NCBI RefSeq assembly: GCF_029854155.1
Contig: NZ_CP122958.1
Span: forward strand, 62,001-126,000
Reading direction: 5' to 3'
DNA from: Methanonatronarchaeum sp. AMET-Sl
GTDB lineage: Archaea > Halobacteriota > Methanonatronarchaeia > Methanonatronarchaeales > Methanonatronarchaeaceae
Length of the DNA stretch: 64,000 nt
Positions 20,213 through 31,878 of this stretch are shown here, in pieces. The position numbers and the translations under genes were made by a program. A model generated the notes under the pieces. The model made no database searches. It saw nothing but the letters and a program-made list of their open reading frames with translations, and had not been told where the DNA came from. Each line of letters opens with the position of its first letter. Position 1 is the first letter of the stretch.

Positions 20213-20866
20213 ATGCAAAAGAACACTGGACTTATTTTTGCAGCCGACCTAGAAGATGGAAGGCGTGCAATAAATATAACAAACGAAATATCAGATTTAA
20301 TCGATGCTGTCAAGGTTAATTACCCAATAATCCTATCTAATGGACTTCAGATAGTTGAAGAACTCAGTAGAACCAAGGAAGTGATCGCAGACCTTAAGAT
20401 AGCTGACGTACCCCACATAAACAGAAAGATATGTAAAAATGTATTTGAGGCCGGGGCTTCAGCCATAATCTGCCATGGCTTTACAGGAAGAAACAGTATA
20501 GAGGCATGTGTAGAGATCGCTAACCAGATGTATGGAGATGTATATGTTGTCGCAGAGATGTCACATCCCGACGCAGAACGTTTCATACATCCAGTTTCTC
20601 AAGAAATCGTTGAATTAGCCAGCCAACTAAGAGCCAATGGATTAATAGCTCCAGCAAACGACTTAAAACGACTGAATACAGTTAGTGAATTGGCTGGAGA
20701 CATGCGGATACTTTCACCAGGAGTCGGTGTACAGGGAGGCGGAGCCTCAACAGCAATAAATGCCGGTGCCGACCAAGTAATCGTAGGTAGAAGCATATAC
20801 GACAGTAGAGAACCTAGACAAGCAGCTAGTGAAATAGTTGAAGACATCGGTTACATTCAACAGTAA
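20213..20866 (+). CDS. pyrF: Orotidine 5'-phosphate decarboxylase
   Basis: A 217-aa TIM-barrel enzyme converting OMP to UMP. The catalytic Asp-Lys-Asp set appears as DLKIADVPH, with KVNYP earlier and SPGVGVQGG plus GRSIYD for phosphate binding at the end. The length is typical for archaea. A GAGGAA lies about 14 bases before the ATG. It is divergent from mnhE and ends at a terminator-like hairpin followed by repeat copy A. Confidence 0.96.
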   Translation: MQKNTGLIFAADLEDGRRAINITNEISDLIDAVKVNYPIILSNGLQIVEELSRTKEVIADLKIADVPHINRKICKNVFEAGASAIICHGFTGRNSIEACVEIANQMYGDVYVVAEMSHPDAERFIHPVSQEIVELASQLRANGLIAPANDLKRLNTVSELAGDMRILSPGVGVQGGGASTAINAGADQVIVGRSIYDSREPRQAASEIVEDIGYIQQ

Positions 20867-20898
20867 CCCAATCCATAATTAAAATGAAAACAAAAAAA

Positions 20899-20927
20899 AC
20901 GTTGAAAAAGGGGTTTTAACGGTTTTT
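20899..20927 (+). terminator. Terminator-like hairpin after pyrF
   Basis: CGTT-G-AAAA pairs with TTTT-AACG around AGGGG (20900-20921) and is followed by a T-run (20923-20927). It lies 33 bases after the pyrF stop. Confidence 0.5.
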
Positions 20928-20977
20928 ATCTTAACTCAGGGCTAAGACCTCTTCCTTCAGGGAGAGGATGATGTCAC
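20926..20977 (+). repeat. Dispersed intergenic repeat, copy A
   Basis: A 26-base core (20926-20951) matches copy B at 23 of 26 positions and copy C more loosely. It runs into an 8-bp hairpin, CCTCTTCC (20948-20955) with GGGAGAGG (20960-20967) and loop TTCA, and then GATGTCAC near 20970-20977. A hairpin followed by TGATGTCAC resembles the right end (omega-RNA region) of IS200/IS605-TnpB elements as I remember them. No transposase or TnpB reading frame is beside it. The repeat is seen; the IS605 link is inference. Confidence 0.6.
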
Positions 20978-21067
20978 GGATATTCAATCTAGTTCAAAGG
21001 TTTTTTCTGTTAGTTACATGGTTTTTTATTGTTGTTGAGGATTAACCATATCTGGTAGGTTTGTTTT

Positions 21068-22231
21068 ATGGGAAAAGGCGAGATACATCTGTTAAAAACC
21101 GCTCACGTTTCTGAAAAAAGCGTGAAGGAGGTTGAAGAAGCTATAAACGAAATAGAGCCAGATGTTGTCGCTGTTGAATTGGATCTACCTAGATATAAAT
21201 CCTTAAAAGGAGAAGAAACAGAAATAAGCGTTAAAGACATCCTAAAGGGAAATGTCTTTATCTTCCTTTTCCAAATGCTCTTATCCTACTTACAGAACCG
21301 GATTGGAGCAGATTTAGGGGTCGAGCCTGGAGCTGAAATGAAAAAAGCTATTGAATTAGCTGAAGAGAAAGACATCGAGGTCGCCTTGATAGATAGAGAT
21401 ATCCGGATCACCATGAAGAGACTGTGGCACCAAATGACCCTTCGAGAAAAACTAAAGATGATAAGTTCATTGGTGCTTGGCGCCCTCGGTTTTGGAAAAC
21501 AAAAAGAGATAGATATTGACGAAATAACTGAAGACGACACAATCGAGATGTTGGTCTCCGAGTTCGAGAAATTCTCCCCAAATGCAGCTAAAGTATTGAT
21601 AGATGAAAGAGACGCATACCTAGCCTCAAACCTACTAAAAGAAGCTAAAAAAGAAAAAAAAGTATTAGGAGTCATTGGAGCAGGACATGGAGAAGGGGTT
21701 AAAAACTACCTACAGAACTATGAAGAAATACCTCCTCTAAAACAACTTACCCAAATCCCTAAATCACGCAAATACCTTAAAGCGATTGGAATACTCATAC
21801 CACTATCAATAATCGGTTTATTCGGATACCTAGTATTCGCTGGAAAACCACTATCCGTAATATTAACCGCCCTCGGTTATTGGTTCCTAATAAACGGTTC
21901 ACTAGCCGCTATAGCAACATTGTTAGCCAGAGGCCACCCACTATCAATAGCAACCGCATTTTCTTTCGCCTGGCTAACCTCACTCTCACCATTCCTAGCT
22001 GCTGGATGGTTTGCAGGCATGGCAGAAGCATATGTAAGAAAACCAACAAGCCAAGACTTCAACCTACTCAAAGACGCCGAAAAACTAAGCGAACTAATGA
22101 ACAACAACCTCTTCAAAGTTATTTTAGTCGCAGCAGCCGCAAATGTAGGAAGCATAATAGGAACATTCATAGGAGCATACATACTCCTAAAATTCGCAGG
22201 AATCGACGTCGAAACATTAATACCATTTTAA
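21068..22231 (+). CDS. TraB/PrgY family membrane protein
   Basis: A 387-aa protein. Residues 1-225 form a TraB domain ([16 protein letters not shown] at the N-terminus, [14 protein letters not shown], and [11 protein letters not shown] near 205). The remainder holds about four hydrophobic segments. TraB/PrgY proteins limit pheromone signals in enterococci; in archaea the role is unknown and may be proteolytic, since the fold relates to EreA/GumN-type hydrolases. The ATG is preceded by TAGGT. It is monocistronic. Confidence 0.85.
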   Translation: MGKGEIHLLKTAHVSEKSVKEVEEAINEIEPDVVAVELDLPRYKSLKGEETEISVKDILKGNVFIFLFQMLLSYLQNRIGADLGVEPGAEMKKAIELAEEKDIEVALIDRDIRITMKRLWHQMTLREKLKMISSLVLGALGFGKQKEIDIDEITEDDTIEMLVSEFEKFSPNAAKVLIDERDAYLASNLLKEAKKEKKVLGVIGAGHGEGVKNYLQNYEEIPPLKQLTQIPKSRKYLKAIGILIPLSIIGLFGYLVFAGKPLSVILTALGYWFLINGSLAAIATLLARGHPLSIATAFSFAWLTSLSPFLAAGWFAGMAEAYVRKPTSQDFNLLKDAEKLSELMNNNLFKVILVAAAANVGSIIGTFIGAYILLKFAGIDVETLIPF

Positions 22232-22428
22232 ACACCCTCCCTTAATCTTCCTAAACAAAAAAATTAAGAAACTGGATTTTAGTCCTTATAAACAACATAA
22301 ATAGATATTAAACACAGCTTCTTTAAAAAAAACCAAGAAATAGATTTAAACCACCAATTATTTGATTAATAGCTTAAAGATTTTATATCGCAAGATATGG
22401 ATTGGTTTTCTCTGTTTTATGTTTTGTT

Positions 22429-23547
22429 TTAGTTTTCTGGGACCATTCCCATTTCGCCTAACTCGATTGCTGTTGTGAAATCGCTTCGACTTATTATTCC
22501 TACAACTTTTTGTTCTCTGGTTACAGGTATTCTTCCTATTCTTTCTCTTGATATTATTCTGAGTGCTTCGATTGCATCAAGTTCTGGTTCAACTGTTATT
22601 GGGTTTTTTGTCATTACGTCTTTGACATATGTGGCTACTCTCCGTTCTCTTGGGATTCCACGTATGTCTGAGAAGGTTACTATTCCAATAAGTTTGTCGT
22701 TTTGTGTTACTGGATATCCCATGTGTTTTTGCTTCATCATTAACTCGATCAGTTCTTTGGCATCTGTTTCTGGTTCAACGGTTAATACATTCTCTGTCAT
22801 TAGGTCTTTAACCTGTAGGTCTGAGAATATCCTTGTTATCTTGGTGCTTTTTTCTTCCTGTGATGCACCGAAATATATGAATGCAGCTATTAGAATCAAC
22901 CAAATTCCTGCTGGTAATAATAAAAGCCCTATAAGGCCTATTGAGAAGGCGAATGCCTTACCTATTCCTGCTGCTCTTTCAGTTGCCTTTAGGTATGGCA
23001 TTCTTTTCGCGAAAATTGATCTTAATACCCGGCCTCCATCCATTGGGAATGCGGGTATGAGATTGAATGCGGCTACAATTATGTTTATGTATCCAAGCCA
23101 TCCGATAAATATTCCTGCTAGTGTTCTTTCATCGGGGAATATTGGGGTTGGTAATCCCGCTATATAATTGATTGATAACAAAATAACTCCTATTAAAAGG
23201 CTGACTACAGGTCCGGCTAAAGCTAGTTTTAATTCGATTGAGGGGTCATCTGGGGTTTGCTCCATTGCTGCAACCCCACCAAATATCATCAATGTTATGC
23301 TGTTTATAGGGATCTGGTTTTTAAGAGCGATATAAGAATGGCCTAATTCATGTAACAAAACGCATAAAAAGAACATCAATGTAAGTAATGTACCTAAGGT
23401 ATAGGCTAGCCAAGGTTCAACTAAGCCTTCAAAAAAGAATGGTGAGTTAGCGAATAGCCATGCAAAAGGCGGTAAGATTATTAAAAACGATATATGGAGC
23501 TTTATTGGTATCCCCCAAACCTCCAATATCTTGATTGAACTCTTCAT
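22429..23547 (-). CDS. Site-2-protease-like M50 metalloprotease with two CBS domains
   Basis: A 372-aa membrane protease. The zinc motif HELGH lies near residue 66 and the second metal ligand is in [12 protein letters not shown] near 167, both within membrane segments. Residues about 245-365 are two CBS domains that probably sense adenine nucleotides. Such enzymes cut membrane-bound regulators or signal peptides; the substrate is unknown. The 313-base gap upstream should carry its promoter. Confidence 0.92.
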   Translation of the reverse strand: MKSSIKILEVWGIPIKLHISFLIILPPFAWLFANSPFFFEGLVEPWLAYTLGTLLTLMFFLCVLLHELGHSYIALKNQIPINSITLMIFGGVAAMEQTPDDPSIELKLALAGPVVSLLIGVILLSINYIAGLPTPIFPDERTLAGIFIGWLGYINIIVAAFNLIPAFPMDGGRVLRSIFAKRMPYLKATERAAGIGKAFAFSIGLIGLLLLPAGIWLILIAAFIYFGASQEEKSTKITRIFSDLQVKDLMTENVLTVEPETDAKELIELMMKQKHMGYPVTQNDKLIGIVTFSDIRGIPRERRVATYVKDVMTKNPITVEPELDAIEALRIISRERIGRIPVTREQKVVGIISRSDFTTAIELGEMGMVPEN

Positions 23548-23860
23548 AAATCAAGCTCCCAAAAACATTACAAACCATTTTAAGCAAACGGTCAAACAAC
23601 AATTATTCAACAATTGTTAGTTATTTCAATAGGTATTTCCTTTACGACACATCTAATTGTTAATTGTATCTCTAAGTTTAGGTGTTTATTTTGTTTTTAC
23701 AAATCAATATATTCTTTTAACACACATACTTCTTTTCTTTGAAGTTAATTTCTTTTTAAAAAATCCAATCAGAATATAGTATCGTTATTCAATTAATCTA
23801 TGTTTGGTTAGTTATTAAAAAAAAGAAAAAGAGGAATCCATGGTTTTATGTTATTTAAAG
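23548..23860. promoter_or_regulatory. AT-rich gap between the CobW-like and M50 genes
   Basis: This 313-base gap lies downstream of the CobW-like gene and upstream of the M50 gene, both on the minus strand. It holds the perfect palindrome AACAATTGTT near 23610, with a second CTAATTGTTAATTG stretch nearby, and several TATA-like AT runs. It probably contains the M50 promoter. I see no reading frame or RNA gene. Confidence 0.35.
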
Positions 23861-24889
23861 TTAGGTTTTGACGGTTATTTGGTGTGTGTTGTTTATTTCA
23901 CTAAGTGTTTTTAGCATTATTCCGTAGATTAGGTCGTCTGGTACTTCACTGGCTATTACATTTAAGATTAATCGTCCTTCTGTTATTTTTGTTAGGTTTC
24001 CTGTAATGTCTACTTCTTTTGTTGCTCTGGGCCTGCTTCCTTTAAGGTAGGAGTTGTCATTACCTATGTATGCCTTAATGTGGTTTATTTCTCCACCTGC
24101 ATTTGAGATTTTTTCGTCTATGGAGGTGACTACTTCTCTTAATATTTGCTGTGTTTGTTTTTTGTTGAAAGGTTTGTTTGATTTAAATTTGAATTTCTCT
24201 CCTCTCTCACTTATTCCGGAAACCGATTTTAGGTATTCTTGGAATAGTGCAGGGCTGTTGAACTCGGTTCCCTCATGAATTTCATTTAAAACAACATCTA
24301 TTATCTCATTGATGTTTGTGGAGTCTTTTGCTGAGACATGCAATATCTTTACGTCTTGGTTGAGGTTGTAAACCATCTCTTCAATCTTAGTTATGTCTTC
24401 TTTTGATAATACGTCAATTTTATTTATAACAACTATTTCAGCGTCCTTAACCTGTCTTGCATCTATTAGAGGGAACTCTCTATCTTTTTCGATTACGTTT
24501 TTTAGTTCACGGCCATCTAAAAGGATTGTTATTGGGGCTAGATCGATTTCATCCCCAAACTCATTGCGTAAATCGAAATATAGTTTTGAAGGCAAGAAAT
24601 AGGATACAGGCTCTACAAACAAGACATCTTTACTTGATTTATCATTTACTTTATTCATAATTTCTTTTAAACGATTTAGGTAGAAACAGATGCATCCACC
24701 GGTCAATTCATCTCCATCAAGGCCCAGCTCCCTTACAAACAATGGATCGACATTTGAATTACCTTTTTCGTTATCTATAATTAAAACGCTTTTACCATCT
24801 TTCTCAAGTTTCTTCGCCATCTCAGAGATCAAGGTGGTTTTTCCAGAGCCATAGAACCCGCCAATAAACGATACTTTCAAAATTATCAC
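23861..24889 (-). CDS. CobW/HypB/UreG-family GTPase
   Basis: A 342-aa P-loop GTPase. The G1 motif [10 protein letters not shown] lies near residue 10, the family metal motif appears as GGCICF (Cys-x-Cys) near 65, and NKIDV near 155 gives base specificity. COG0523-type proteins act as metallochaperones for zinc, cobalt or nickel enzymes; the client is unknown. The C-terminal part (about 215-342) is less conserved. A GTG at 24889 is used; a TTG three codons later is an alternative with a better-spaced AGTGAT. It is divergent from the ACT-domain gene. Confidence 0.82.
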   Translation of the reverse strand: MIILKVSFIGGFYGSGKTTLISEMAKKLEKDGKSVLIIDNEKGNSNVDPLFVRELGLDGDELTGGCICFYLNRLKEIMNKVNDKSSKDVLFVEPVSYFLPSKLYFDLRNEFGDEIDLAPITILLDGRELKNVIEKDREFPLIDARQVKDAEIVVINKIDVLSKEDITKIEEMVYNLNQDVKILHVSAKDSTNINEIIDVVLNEIHEGTEFNSPALFQEYLKSVSGISERGEKFKFKSNKPFNKKQTQQILREVVTSIDEKISNAGGEINHIKAYIGNDNSYLKGSRPRATKEVDITGNLTKITEGRLILNVIASEVPDDLIYGIMLKTLSEINNTHQITVKT

Positions 24890-25003
24890 TTAAACCTAAT
24901 TACCTACCTATCGTACTTAAGGTTTTCAGTGTTAATCTAGCGGAACCTTGTTTTTTGGAAAAACATAATTATCTCTGAGGTTACCTTTTAGTTGGGTGGT
25001 TTA

Positions 25004-25378
25004 TTGAAGTTAATTAAGCAGATATCTGTTTTCCTTAAGAACAAGCCGGGGGAGCTAGCTAGGTTGTTCAATACTATAGACGGTGAAATCGATGTATCTG
25101 CTTTTGAGATAGCAGAAGCTGGTGATTTCGGTGTGATTCGAATGATAACTCCAGAACCTAATAAACTGGAGAAAAAACTTGAAAAGAATAGTTACACTGT
25201 ATCTATAGTTAAAGTAATCTCAATCGATAGAGATGAAGTTTCAGGTGTTTCAAACAAACTTGGAGATAGCGAGGTTAACATCGAGTATGCCTACTCGGCC
25301 TGTAGCTCCGGAGGAAAAGATAGGGTTATAATGAAAGTTGATGACCCTGAAGCGGGTTTAAAAGCACTAGAGAGATAA
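25004..25378 (+). CDS. Tandem ACT-domain protein
   Basis: A 124-aa protein with two ACT domains; the first begins IKQISVFLKNKPGELARLFN. Stand-alone ACT proteins bind amino acids and regulate partners; the ligand is unknown. The TTG at 25004 follows GGGTGG at proper spacing and gives the normal family start; an earlier TTG at 24992 would add four residues. A Ser-Gly-Gly-Lys turn occurs in the second domain. It is monocistronic, upstream of elp3. Confidence 0.82.
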   Translation: MKLIKQISVFLKNKPGELARLFNTIDGEIDVSAFEIAEAGDFGVIRMITPEPNKLEKKLEKNSYTVSIVKVISIDRDEVSGVSNKLGDSEVNIEYAYSACSSGGKDRVIMKVDDPEAGLKALER

Positions 25379-25536
25379 AAAAGTTTTATCTTTTTTCATC
25401 AAGGATTGGGTGTGGTTTTATGTTTATTTTTTAGGTCTATGGGTGTGGTGTTTTTTTCAATTAAATCTTTATTGTTGTGGATTTAACTGTAGTTAGAGGT
25501 TTTTATCTGTTTTGTGTTTTTTGTTAGGTGTTTTTT

Positions 25537-27093
25537 ATGGATCGTTTTGAAGAGACTTGCAGGGAGATTGCTCGACGTATTGTTGAGGATGGTGTGCCTG
25601 AAAGTGAGATTGAATCTGTTAAGAGGGAGGTTTGTAGGGAGACTGGTGTTTCTCGTTTTCCAAGCAATCCTGAGATATTGAAGTATGTAGATGGGGAGGA
25701 GGAACGGGATAAACTTAAATTAAAGCCTACTCGCTCTATATCAGGTGTTAATATAATAGCGGTGATGACCTCGCCATATAAATGTCCTCATGGTCGTTGT
25801 GTGCCTTGTCCTGGTGGTCCTGAAAACGATAGTCCACAGAGTTATACCGGGAAGGAGCCTGCTGCTATGCGTGCTATTAGAGAGGGATATGATCCATATA
25901 GTCAAGTTAGAACCAGGGTAAGTCAATTGAAGGAGATTGGTCATGACGATGTTGAAAAGGTTGAGTTGATTGTTATGGGTGGTACTGCACCGGCTCGTGA
26001 AGGATATATTGAGGATTTTGTTAAAAACTGTTTCGATGGTTTGAACAAAAAGAAATCAAGTTCATTGATGGAAGCTAAATCAAGAAATGAGGATGCGGAT
26101 ATACGTTGCATCGGCCTTACATTTGAAACACGGCCTGATTACTGTAAACAACATGATATAGACCGGATGCTTGATATGGGTTGCACGAGAGTTGAGTTGG
26201 GTGTTCAAACAATATATAATGATGTTTATAAAAAAATAGAGAGAGGACATCGGGTTGAGGATGTGTATAGGGCTACGAAACAGTTGAAGGATTCTGGATT
26301 AAAGGTTACTTATCACATGATGTTGGGTCTTCCTGGTACAACTCCATATAAAGATGTTCAGGCTTTTGAGGAGATTTTCAGTGATGAAAGGCTTCAGCCT
26401 GACGCTCTTAAGATATATCCAACTCAGGTTGTCAAAGGTACAGAGCTCTATGAGATGTATTTGGATGGTGATTACAGGCCACTTACAAATGAAGAGACTG
26501 CTGACCTGATTGCTCGTGTGAAGAAAAAGGTTCCACCACATGTCAGGATAATGCGGGTTATGCGGGATATACCTTCTCATCAAATTGATGCAGGGCCGGA
26601 TAAAACCAATTTACGTCAAGTAGGTCGTAAGAAACTGGTTGAAGAAGGAAATCCATGTAGATGTATTAGGTGTAGAGAGGTTGGACATCGGGAGAGGAAG
26701 GATGGTGTTTCACCTCAAGATATAGAGTTGGTTTCAAGGGAGTACAAAGCTTCTAGTGGTAAGGAAATATTCTTGTCTATCGAGGATGTTGGTCAGGACA
26801 TATTGATTGGTTTACTCCGATTGAGAATTCTTGATGAACCTTTCCGTCCTGAACTAAACTCTGGTGATGCATTGGTTAGAGAGCTACATGTATATGGAGA
26901 AGCAGCACCTATAGGCAGGGAAGGCGATTGGCAACACCATAGTTATGGTGAAAAACTGCTTAAAAAGGCTGAAGAGAGAGCGAGGGAGTTGGGTGCAGAA
27001 GAGTTATCTGTGATAAGTGGTGTTGGAGCTAGGAATTACTATAGAAAGTATGGATATAATAAGAAGGGCGTTTATATGAATAAAAAACTCTAA
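25537..27093 (+). CDS. elp3: Elp3-type tRNA wobble-uridine (U34) modification enzyme
   Basis: A 518-aa archaeal Elp3. The N-terminal helical part binds tRNA, the radical SAM domain carries the Cys motif [12 protein letters not shown] near residue 85, and the C-terminal GNAT acetyltransferase domain ends with [13 protein letters not shown]. The enzyme adds carboxymethyl groups to U34 of tRNA using acetyl-CoA and SAM. The start is ATG 25537, seven bases after AGGTG; the frame opens three codons earlier. It is followed by argH after 90 bases. Confidence 0.96.
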   Translation: MDRFEETCREIARRIVEDGVPESEIESVKREVCRETGVSRFPSNPEILKYVDGEEERDKLKLKPTRSISGVNIIAVMTSPYKCPHGRCVPCPGGPENDSPQSYTGKEPAAMRAIREGYDPYSQVRTRVSQLKEIGHDDVEKVELIVMGGTAPAREGYIEDFVKNCFDGLNKKKSSSLMEAKSRNEDADIRCIGLTFETRPDYCKQHDIDRMLDMGCTRVELGVQTIYNDVYKKIERGHRVEDVYRATKQLKDSGLKVTYHMMLGLPGTTPYKDVQAFEEIFSDERLQPDALKIYPTQVVKGTELYEMYLDGDYRPLTNEETADLIARVKKKVPPHVRIMRVMRDIPSHQIDAGPDKTNLRQVGRKKLVEEGNPCRCIRCREVGHRERKDGVSPQDIELVSREYKASSGKEIFLSIEDVGQDILIGLLRLRILDEPFRPELNSGDALVRELHVYGEAAPIGREGDWQHHSYGEKLLKKAEERARELGAEELSVISGVGARNYYRKYGYNKKGVYMNKKL

Positions 27094-27183
27094 AAAATTG
27101 TTTTTAGTTGTCTGGGTAAAATACTAATCTTTTTGATGTTAATGGTATTTATTGTCTTGTTGTTTTTTAGGAGGAATTAATAT

Positions 27184-28602
27184 ATGGAAGATGAGTTGCT
27201 TGGTGAGCTCGGGAAAATGGATCAAGATGCATTAAGTTTTATTTCATCTCTAAGTGATGATGAATGGATTTTTGATGCAGATATACTTGTAGATATAGCG
27301 CATGTTTTGATGTTGATGGAGCAGGATATCGTTCCGAGGGATTCGGGAGTTAAAATCATAACGGCTTTAGAAGAGATAAGTTATGATGAGTTAAGTGGAG
27401 AGGACGTACATGTTGCAATCGAGTCCCGTCTAAGTGAATTGGTTGGTGAAGAAACTGCTGGCTGGATGCATACAGCTCGCTCTAGGAATGATGAGGTAGC
27501 GACCTGTATAAGAATTCGTTTGAGACATGAACTATTGGAGGTAGCTTGGAGTCTCCACAACTTCTTAAATAAGATATTAGGTGTTGTTGAAGATAACAAG
27601 GATACAATGATGCCTGGATTCACCCATCTACAGCATGCTGAACCCACAACCGTTAGCCATCACTACCTAGCTTATTTTGAGGCCTTTAACAGAAATCTAA
27701 CCAGGATATTGGATTGTTTCGCTAGAACCAATAAAACCCCTCTTGGGTCATGTGCTCTTACCTCTACAACATTCAAGATAGATCGGGAGTACACAGCTGA
27801 ACTACTTGGTTTTGATGGTGTTATGAGGAACAGTATGGATGGGGTTAGTTCACGCGACTTCGCTTTAGAAGCTGTTTCCTGTTTCAACAACATCATGTTG
27901 GATTTAAGTCGTCTTGCTGAAGAACTTATTATCTGGAGTTCTACCGAATATTCCTTCGTCGAACTACCTGATGACTATACATCCACCTCAAGCATTATGC
28001 CGCAGAAAAAGAACCCCGATACTCTAGAGTTGGTTAGAGCTAAATCAGGAAGCGTATTAGGGGATTACACTGCCATCTCAAGTATCTTAAAGTCACTTCC
28101 TTACGCTTACAACAGAGATCTCCAAGAACTGACGCCGAAGATCTGGAGTAGTGTAACAAACGTTAAAGGGTCACTTAAAATAGCAAACGAAGTAATCGAT
28201 GGATTGGAGTTCAATGACGAAAAACTACAATCATCTTCACGTAAAGGATTGACAAGCGGTAGTGAGATAGCGAACTACCTCGTTAGAGATAGAGGTATTC
28301 CATTCCGGATAGCTCACTCAAAGGTCTCGAATCTAGTTAACGAAGGACTTAGTTTAGAGGAAATGGCTGTTAGACTTGATATACCTGAAGACGTTATAGA
28401 TGAAATCACAGATCCTGAAAAGATACTTGAAAGAAAAACAGTTCACGGATCCCCCTCACCAATAGTTACATCTAAAGAAGTAAATGATGGATATCTAAGG
28501 CTTGAAGAACATGAAAAAGAAATCAAGTCAAGAGAAAAAAAGATTAACCAAGGTCTGAACAAAATTAAAAAAACCTTGGATAACTACCTTAAAGAAAAAT
28601 AA
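27184..28602 (+). CDS. argH: Argininosuccinate lyase
   Basis: A 472-aa enzyme making arginine and fumarate from argininosuccinate. The superfamily signature [17 protein letters not shown] is present near residue 275, with [14 protein letters not shown] at about 97 and [16 protein letters not shown] later. The upstream AGGAGGAAT is one of the strongest ribosome-binding sites in the window. The C-terminus is Lys-rich. It is followed by gatD after 20 bases. Confidence 0.97.
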   Translation: MEDELLGELGKMDQDALSFISSLSDDEWIFDADILVDIAHVLMLMEQDIVPRDSGVKIITALEEISYDELSGEDVHVAIESRLSELVGEETAGWMHTARSRNDEVATCIRIRLRHELLEVAWSLHNFLNKILGVVEDNKDTMMPGFTHLQHAEPTTVSHHYLAYFEAFNRNLTRILDCFARTNKTPLGSCALTSTTFKIDREYTAELLGFDGVMRNSMDGVSSRDFALEAVSCFNNIMLDLSRLAEELIIWSSTEYSFVELPDDYTSTSSIMPQKKNPDTLELVRAKSGSVLGDYTAISSILKSLPYAYNRDLQELTPKIWSSVTNVKGSLKIANEVIDGLEFNDEKLQSSSRKGLTSGSEIANYLVRDRGIPFRIAHSKVSNLVNEGLSLEEMAVRLDIPEDVIDEITDPEKILERKTVHGSPSPIVTSKEVNDGYLRLEEHEKEIKSREKKINQGLNKIKKTLDNYLKEK

Positions 28603-28622
28603 TTTTTAGATGGAGGAAGTTG

Positions 28623-29897
28623 ATGACTATTCAACAGTTTATGGAGAAAAACGACATTAATGAAAACGATAAAATTCAGATTAAGAAGGGAGAGTATAGC
28701 TATAAAGGACGGTTGATGCCGTCATCAAAAGAACAAACAGCCGTAATAAAACTTGAAAACGGATACAACATCGGGATAGATATCGAAGGTTGTGAAGCAA
28801 CCCTAATCGAGAAAGCAACCGAAAAAAAGACAACTAAAACAACAACTAAAACAACCCATAATGATAAAAAAACCATATCGATGTTGTTAACCGGAGGTAC
28901 AATCGCAAGCAGGGTAGATTATCGGACAGGAGCCGTTTCAAGTGATTTCGATATGGAAGAAATACTTTCAGCTATACCAGAGTTAGAGGGTATGGCTAAC
29001 TATCGTTCAAAAGTTGTTTCAAACATATTAAGCGAGAACATAAAACCCAATGACTGGATTGAAATAAGTAAAGCAATCTACAAAGAAATCGAGGAAGGTA
29101 GTGAGGGAGTTGTAGTAGCACATGGAACCGACACAATGGCCTATACAGCCTCAGCAATAAGTTTTCTAATCGACACCCCAGTACCAATCGTTTTTGTTGG
29201 CTCCCAGAGAAGTGCTGACAGACCAAGCAGCGACAACGTCCTTAACGTTGTTTCTGCAGTAAAACTCGCTAAATCCGATATAGCTGAAGTAATGGTTGCA
29301 ATGCACGGAACCTCCTCCGACACATACTGTCTAGCACATAAAGCAACAAAAACACGCAAAATGCATACCTCAAGGCGTGACGCATTCAGATCAATCAACA
29401 GCGATCCAATAGCTAAAATAGACAACGAAATAACAGTTATCACCGATTATACAAAACGTGGAGAAAAAAAATTAAACTATAACGGTGGTTTAAACCCAAA
29501 CTGTGGTCTAATAAAATTCACACCCACCACAACTCCAGAAACACTAAGAAACCATATAAAAAACATGGATGGAGTTGTTATAGAGGGAACAGGCCTTGGA
29601 CACGTCTCAAACAACCTAATCCCAGTCATCAAAGAAGGTGTTAACCAAGGAACACCAATAGTGATGACCTCACAATGCCTATACGGCCGTGTATGCGACA
29701 GGGTATATGACACAGGTAGAGACCTAATAGAAGCCGGAGTCATACCAGGCCGAGACATGTTACCCGAAACAGCATTAGTGAAACTTATGTGGGCCACAAA
29801 CCAGACAGATGACCAAACCGAGATAAAGGATTTGATGACCACAGATATCGCTGGCGAGATAACAAACCGCAGTGAACCAGAAAGCTATCTAAAATAA
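28623..29897 (+). CDS. gatD: Glu-tRNA(Gln) amidotransferase subunit D
   Basis: A 424-aa archaeal L-asparaginase-type subunit that hydrolyses glutamine and feeds ammonia to GatE. Residues 1-70 form the small N-terminal domain, a Thr/Lys-rich linker follows (about 70-85), then the asparaginase domain with LLTGGTIAS and [13 protein letters not shown] carrying the catalytic Thr residues. ATG 28623 is chosen because it lies at the right distance from GGAGG; the TTG at 28620 is too close. It pairs with gatE downstream and explains Gln-tRNA formation by the indirect route. Confidence 0.97.
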   Translation: MTIQQFMEKNDINENDKIQIKKGEYSYKGRLMPSSKEQTAVIKLENGYNIGIDIEGCEATLIEKATEKKTTKTTTKTTHNDKKTISMLLTGGTIASRVDYRTGAVSSDFDMEEILSAIPELEGMANYRSKVVSNILSENIKPNDWIEISKAIYKEIEEGSEGVVVAHGTDTMAYTASAISFLIDTPVPIVFVGSQRSADRPSSDNVLNVVSAVKLAKSDIAEVMVAMHGTSSDTYCLAHKATKTRKMHTSRRDAFRSINSDPIAKIDNEITVITDYTKRGEKKLNYNGGLNPNCGLIKFTPTTTPETLRNHIKNMDGVVIEGTGLGHVSNNLIPVIKEGVNQGTPIVMTSQCLYGRVCDRVYDTGRDLIEAGVIPGRDMLPETALVKLMWATNQTDDQTEIKDLMTTDIAGEITNRSEPESYLK

Positions 29898-29912
29898 CAC
29901 GAGATGATTTTT

Positions 29913-31805
29913 ATGAGTAAATTCAAAGAACTTGGATTAAAGGTCGGATTCGAATTTCATCAACAACTAGATACAGAAAACAAACTTTTCTGCAACTGCC
30001 CAACAAAGCTATCAGAAAAAGAAGAACCAGACTACACATTCACTAGATACCTCCATCCAACAGAAAGCGAGTTAGGAGAAGTCGATAGGGCAGCGCTTGA
30101 AGAAGCACGGCTATCAAAACTCTATCGATACCATGGATATAAAGAAAACACCTGCCTCGTTGAATGTGACGAAGAGCCACCCCAACCAATGAACAAAGAA
30201 GCACTAGATATCTGTATGGAAGTAAGCCTACTTCTAGACGCCAGAATAGTGGATCAAGTTCACACAATGCGTAAAATAGTTATAGATGGCTCCAACACCA
30301 CTGGGTTCCAGAGAACCGCATTGGTGGCAACCGACGGAGAAATAGAGACCGAAGAAGGAAAAATAGGTATAGAAGGAATATCAATCGAAGAAGAATCATG
30401 TAGAAAAATAACAGGAGAAATCGGTGACGAAGAAATAACATACTCACTTGACCGACTTGGAATACCATTAATAGAGATCGGAAGCAAGCCAGACATAAAA
30501 ACACCAAAACAAGGCCGTCAATTTGCCGAAAAAATGGGAGAAATACTAAGATCAACAAAAAAAGTCAAAAGAGGCATCGGGACAATACGACAAGACATAA
30601 ACATAAGCATAGAAAAAGGAAACAGAATCGAACTAAAAGGAGCACAAGAACTCGACCTAATCGAAACATACATCAAAAAAGAAGTTACACGCCAAACCAA
30701 ACTCCTTGAAATAAAAAAAGAACTACAAAAAAGAAACATAACCCAACTAGATGGAGACATAAAAGACGTCTCCCACCTATTCAAAAAAACAAGCTCCAGC
30801 ATAATCAAAAACGCATTAAAAAACGGAGCCGTACTAGCCCAAAACCTAAAAGGATTCAAAGGCCTTGTCGGAAAAGAAATACAAGAAAACAGGCGTTTAG
30901 GAACCGAACTATCAGATAGAGCAAAAAAAGCAGGTGGAGTCGGAGGAATATTCCACACAGACGAACTACCCAAATACGGCATAACCGAAAAAGAACTCAA
31001 AAAACTCCGAGAAGAAATGAACGCCAAACCAAACGACTGCATAATAATAATCGCAGACAAACCAAAAAAAGCACAAGAAGCACATAAAGCAGTAACCGAA
31101 AGAGCAGAACAAGCAATCAAGGGAGTACCAGAAGAAACAAGAAAACCATTACCAAACGGTGGATCAGAATACATGCGACCCCTACCAGGCTCAGAAAGAA
31201 TGTACCCAGAAACAGACATACCCCCCGTAGACATAAAAAAACAACAAATCAAAGAAATAAAACAAAACCTACCAGAACTAATATCAGAAAAAATAGAGAG
31301 ACTCACAAAAAACTACGACATAAACAAAGAAATGGCCAAAAACATAACAAAAAACCAACAAGCCAAAATATTCGAAGAAATAGCAAAAAAAGACGTACCA
31401 CACACAATAATCGTGAAAACACTAACAGGAACACTACAAGAACTCAAATCAGAAGGCCATAACACAAACAAAATAACATCCAGCCACATCAAACAAACAT
31501 TCCAACTACTAGAACACAAAGAAATATCAAAAGAAGTAATACCCGACATACTGAAAGAACTTACAAAAAACCCAGAAAAAACACCAAAACAAGCAGCAAA
31601 AGAAACAGGAAAAACAAAAATAGACCAAAAACAAGCAAAAAAAACAATACAAAAAATAGCCAGCCAAAAAGAAGACTTCATACAAGAAAGAGGAATGGCC
31701 GCACTCGGACCACTAATGGGAGTAGTTATGCAAGAACTAGACAAAAGAATAGACGGAGAAACAGCAAGCCAACTACTCAAAGAAGAAATCCAAAAGAAAC
31801 TATAA
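29913..31805 (+). CDS. gatE: Glu-tRNA(Gln) amidotransferase subunit E
   Basis: A 630-aa GatB/GatE-family subunit that activates Glu-tRNA(Gln) with ATP and amidates it. The start [21 protein letters not shown] is the family signature, and Cys residues near NCP are present. The C-terminal about 200 residues form the helical tRNA-binding tail and end with [21 protein letters not shown] sequence. ATG 29913 is preferred over 29904 from its AGATGAT site. The last third is extremely A/C-rich in the coding strand and Lys-rich, unlike argH upstream. Confidence 0.97.
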   Translation: MSKFKELGLKVGFEFHQQLDTENKLFCNCPTKLSEKEEPDYTFTRYLHPTESELGEVDRAALEEARLSKLYRYHGYKENTCLVECDEEPPQPMNKEALDICMEVSLLLDARIVDQVHTMRKIVIDGSNTTGFQRTALVATDGEIETEEGKIGIEGISIEEESCRKITGEIGDEEITYSLDRLGIPLIEIGSKPDIKTPKQGRQFAEKMGEILRSTKKVKRGIGTIRQDINISIEKGNRIELKGAQELDLIETYIKKEVTRQTKLLEIKKELQKRNITQLDGDIKDVSHLFKKTSSSIIKNALKNGAVLAQNLKGFKGLVGKEIQENRRLGTELSDRAKKAGGVGGIFHTDELPKYGITEKELKKLREEMNAKPNDCIIIIADKPKKAQEAHKAVTERAEQAIKGVPEETRKPLPNGGSEYMRPLPGSERMYPETDIPPVDIKKQQIKEIKQNLPELISEKIERLTKNYDINKEMAKNITKNQQAKIFEEIAKKDVPHTIIVKTLTGTLQELKSEGHNTNKITSSHIKQTFQLLEHKEISKEVIPDILKELTKNPEKTPKQAAKETGKTKIDQKQAKKTIQKIASQKEDFIQERGMAALGPLMGVVMQELDKRIDGETASQLLKEEIQKKL

Positions 31806-31817
31806 AAAAAATATAAA

Positions 31818-31878
31818 GAAAGGGTGCAAAGCGGATTCAATCTTGGAGGGGATGGGATACCGCCAGCGCACCCTTCAT
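31818..31878 (-). ncRNA. Candidate small structured RNA
   Basis: A perfect 8-bp stem (31820-31827 with 31868-31875) encloses an inner stem GCGG/CCGC (31831-31834 with 31860-31863) extended by A-T pairs, and a G-rich 16-base loop. On the minus strand a TATA box (TTTTTTATACC, about 31898-31910) is placed about 25 bases before the stem, and the other side runs into a T-rich stretch (31804-31818), as expected for a short RNA of about 58 bases. It does not fit tRNA, 5S rRNA or a C/D-box RNA. The strand and the existence of the transcript are inference. Confidence 0.35.

Noticed and set aside
31818..31878. A tRNA or 5S rRNA fragment
   Set aside because: Too short, no T-arm with paired stem around TTCRANN, and no match to 5S helices; kept only as an unknown structured RNA.
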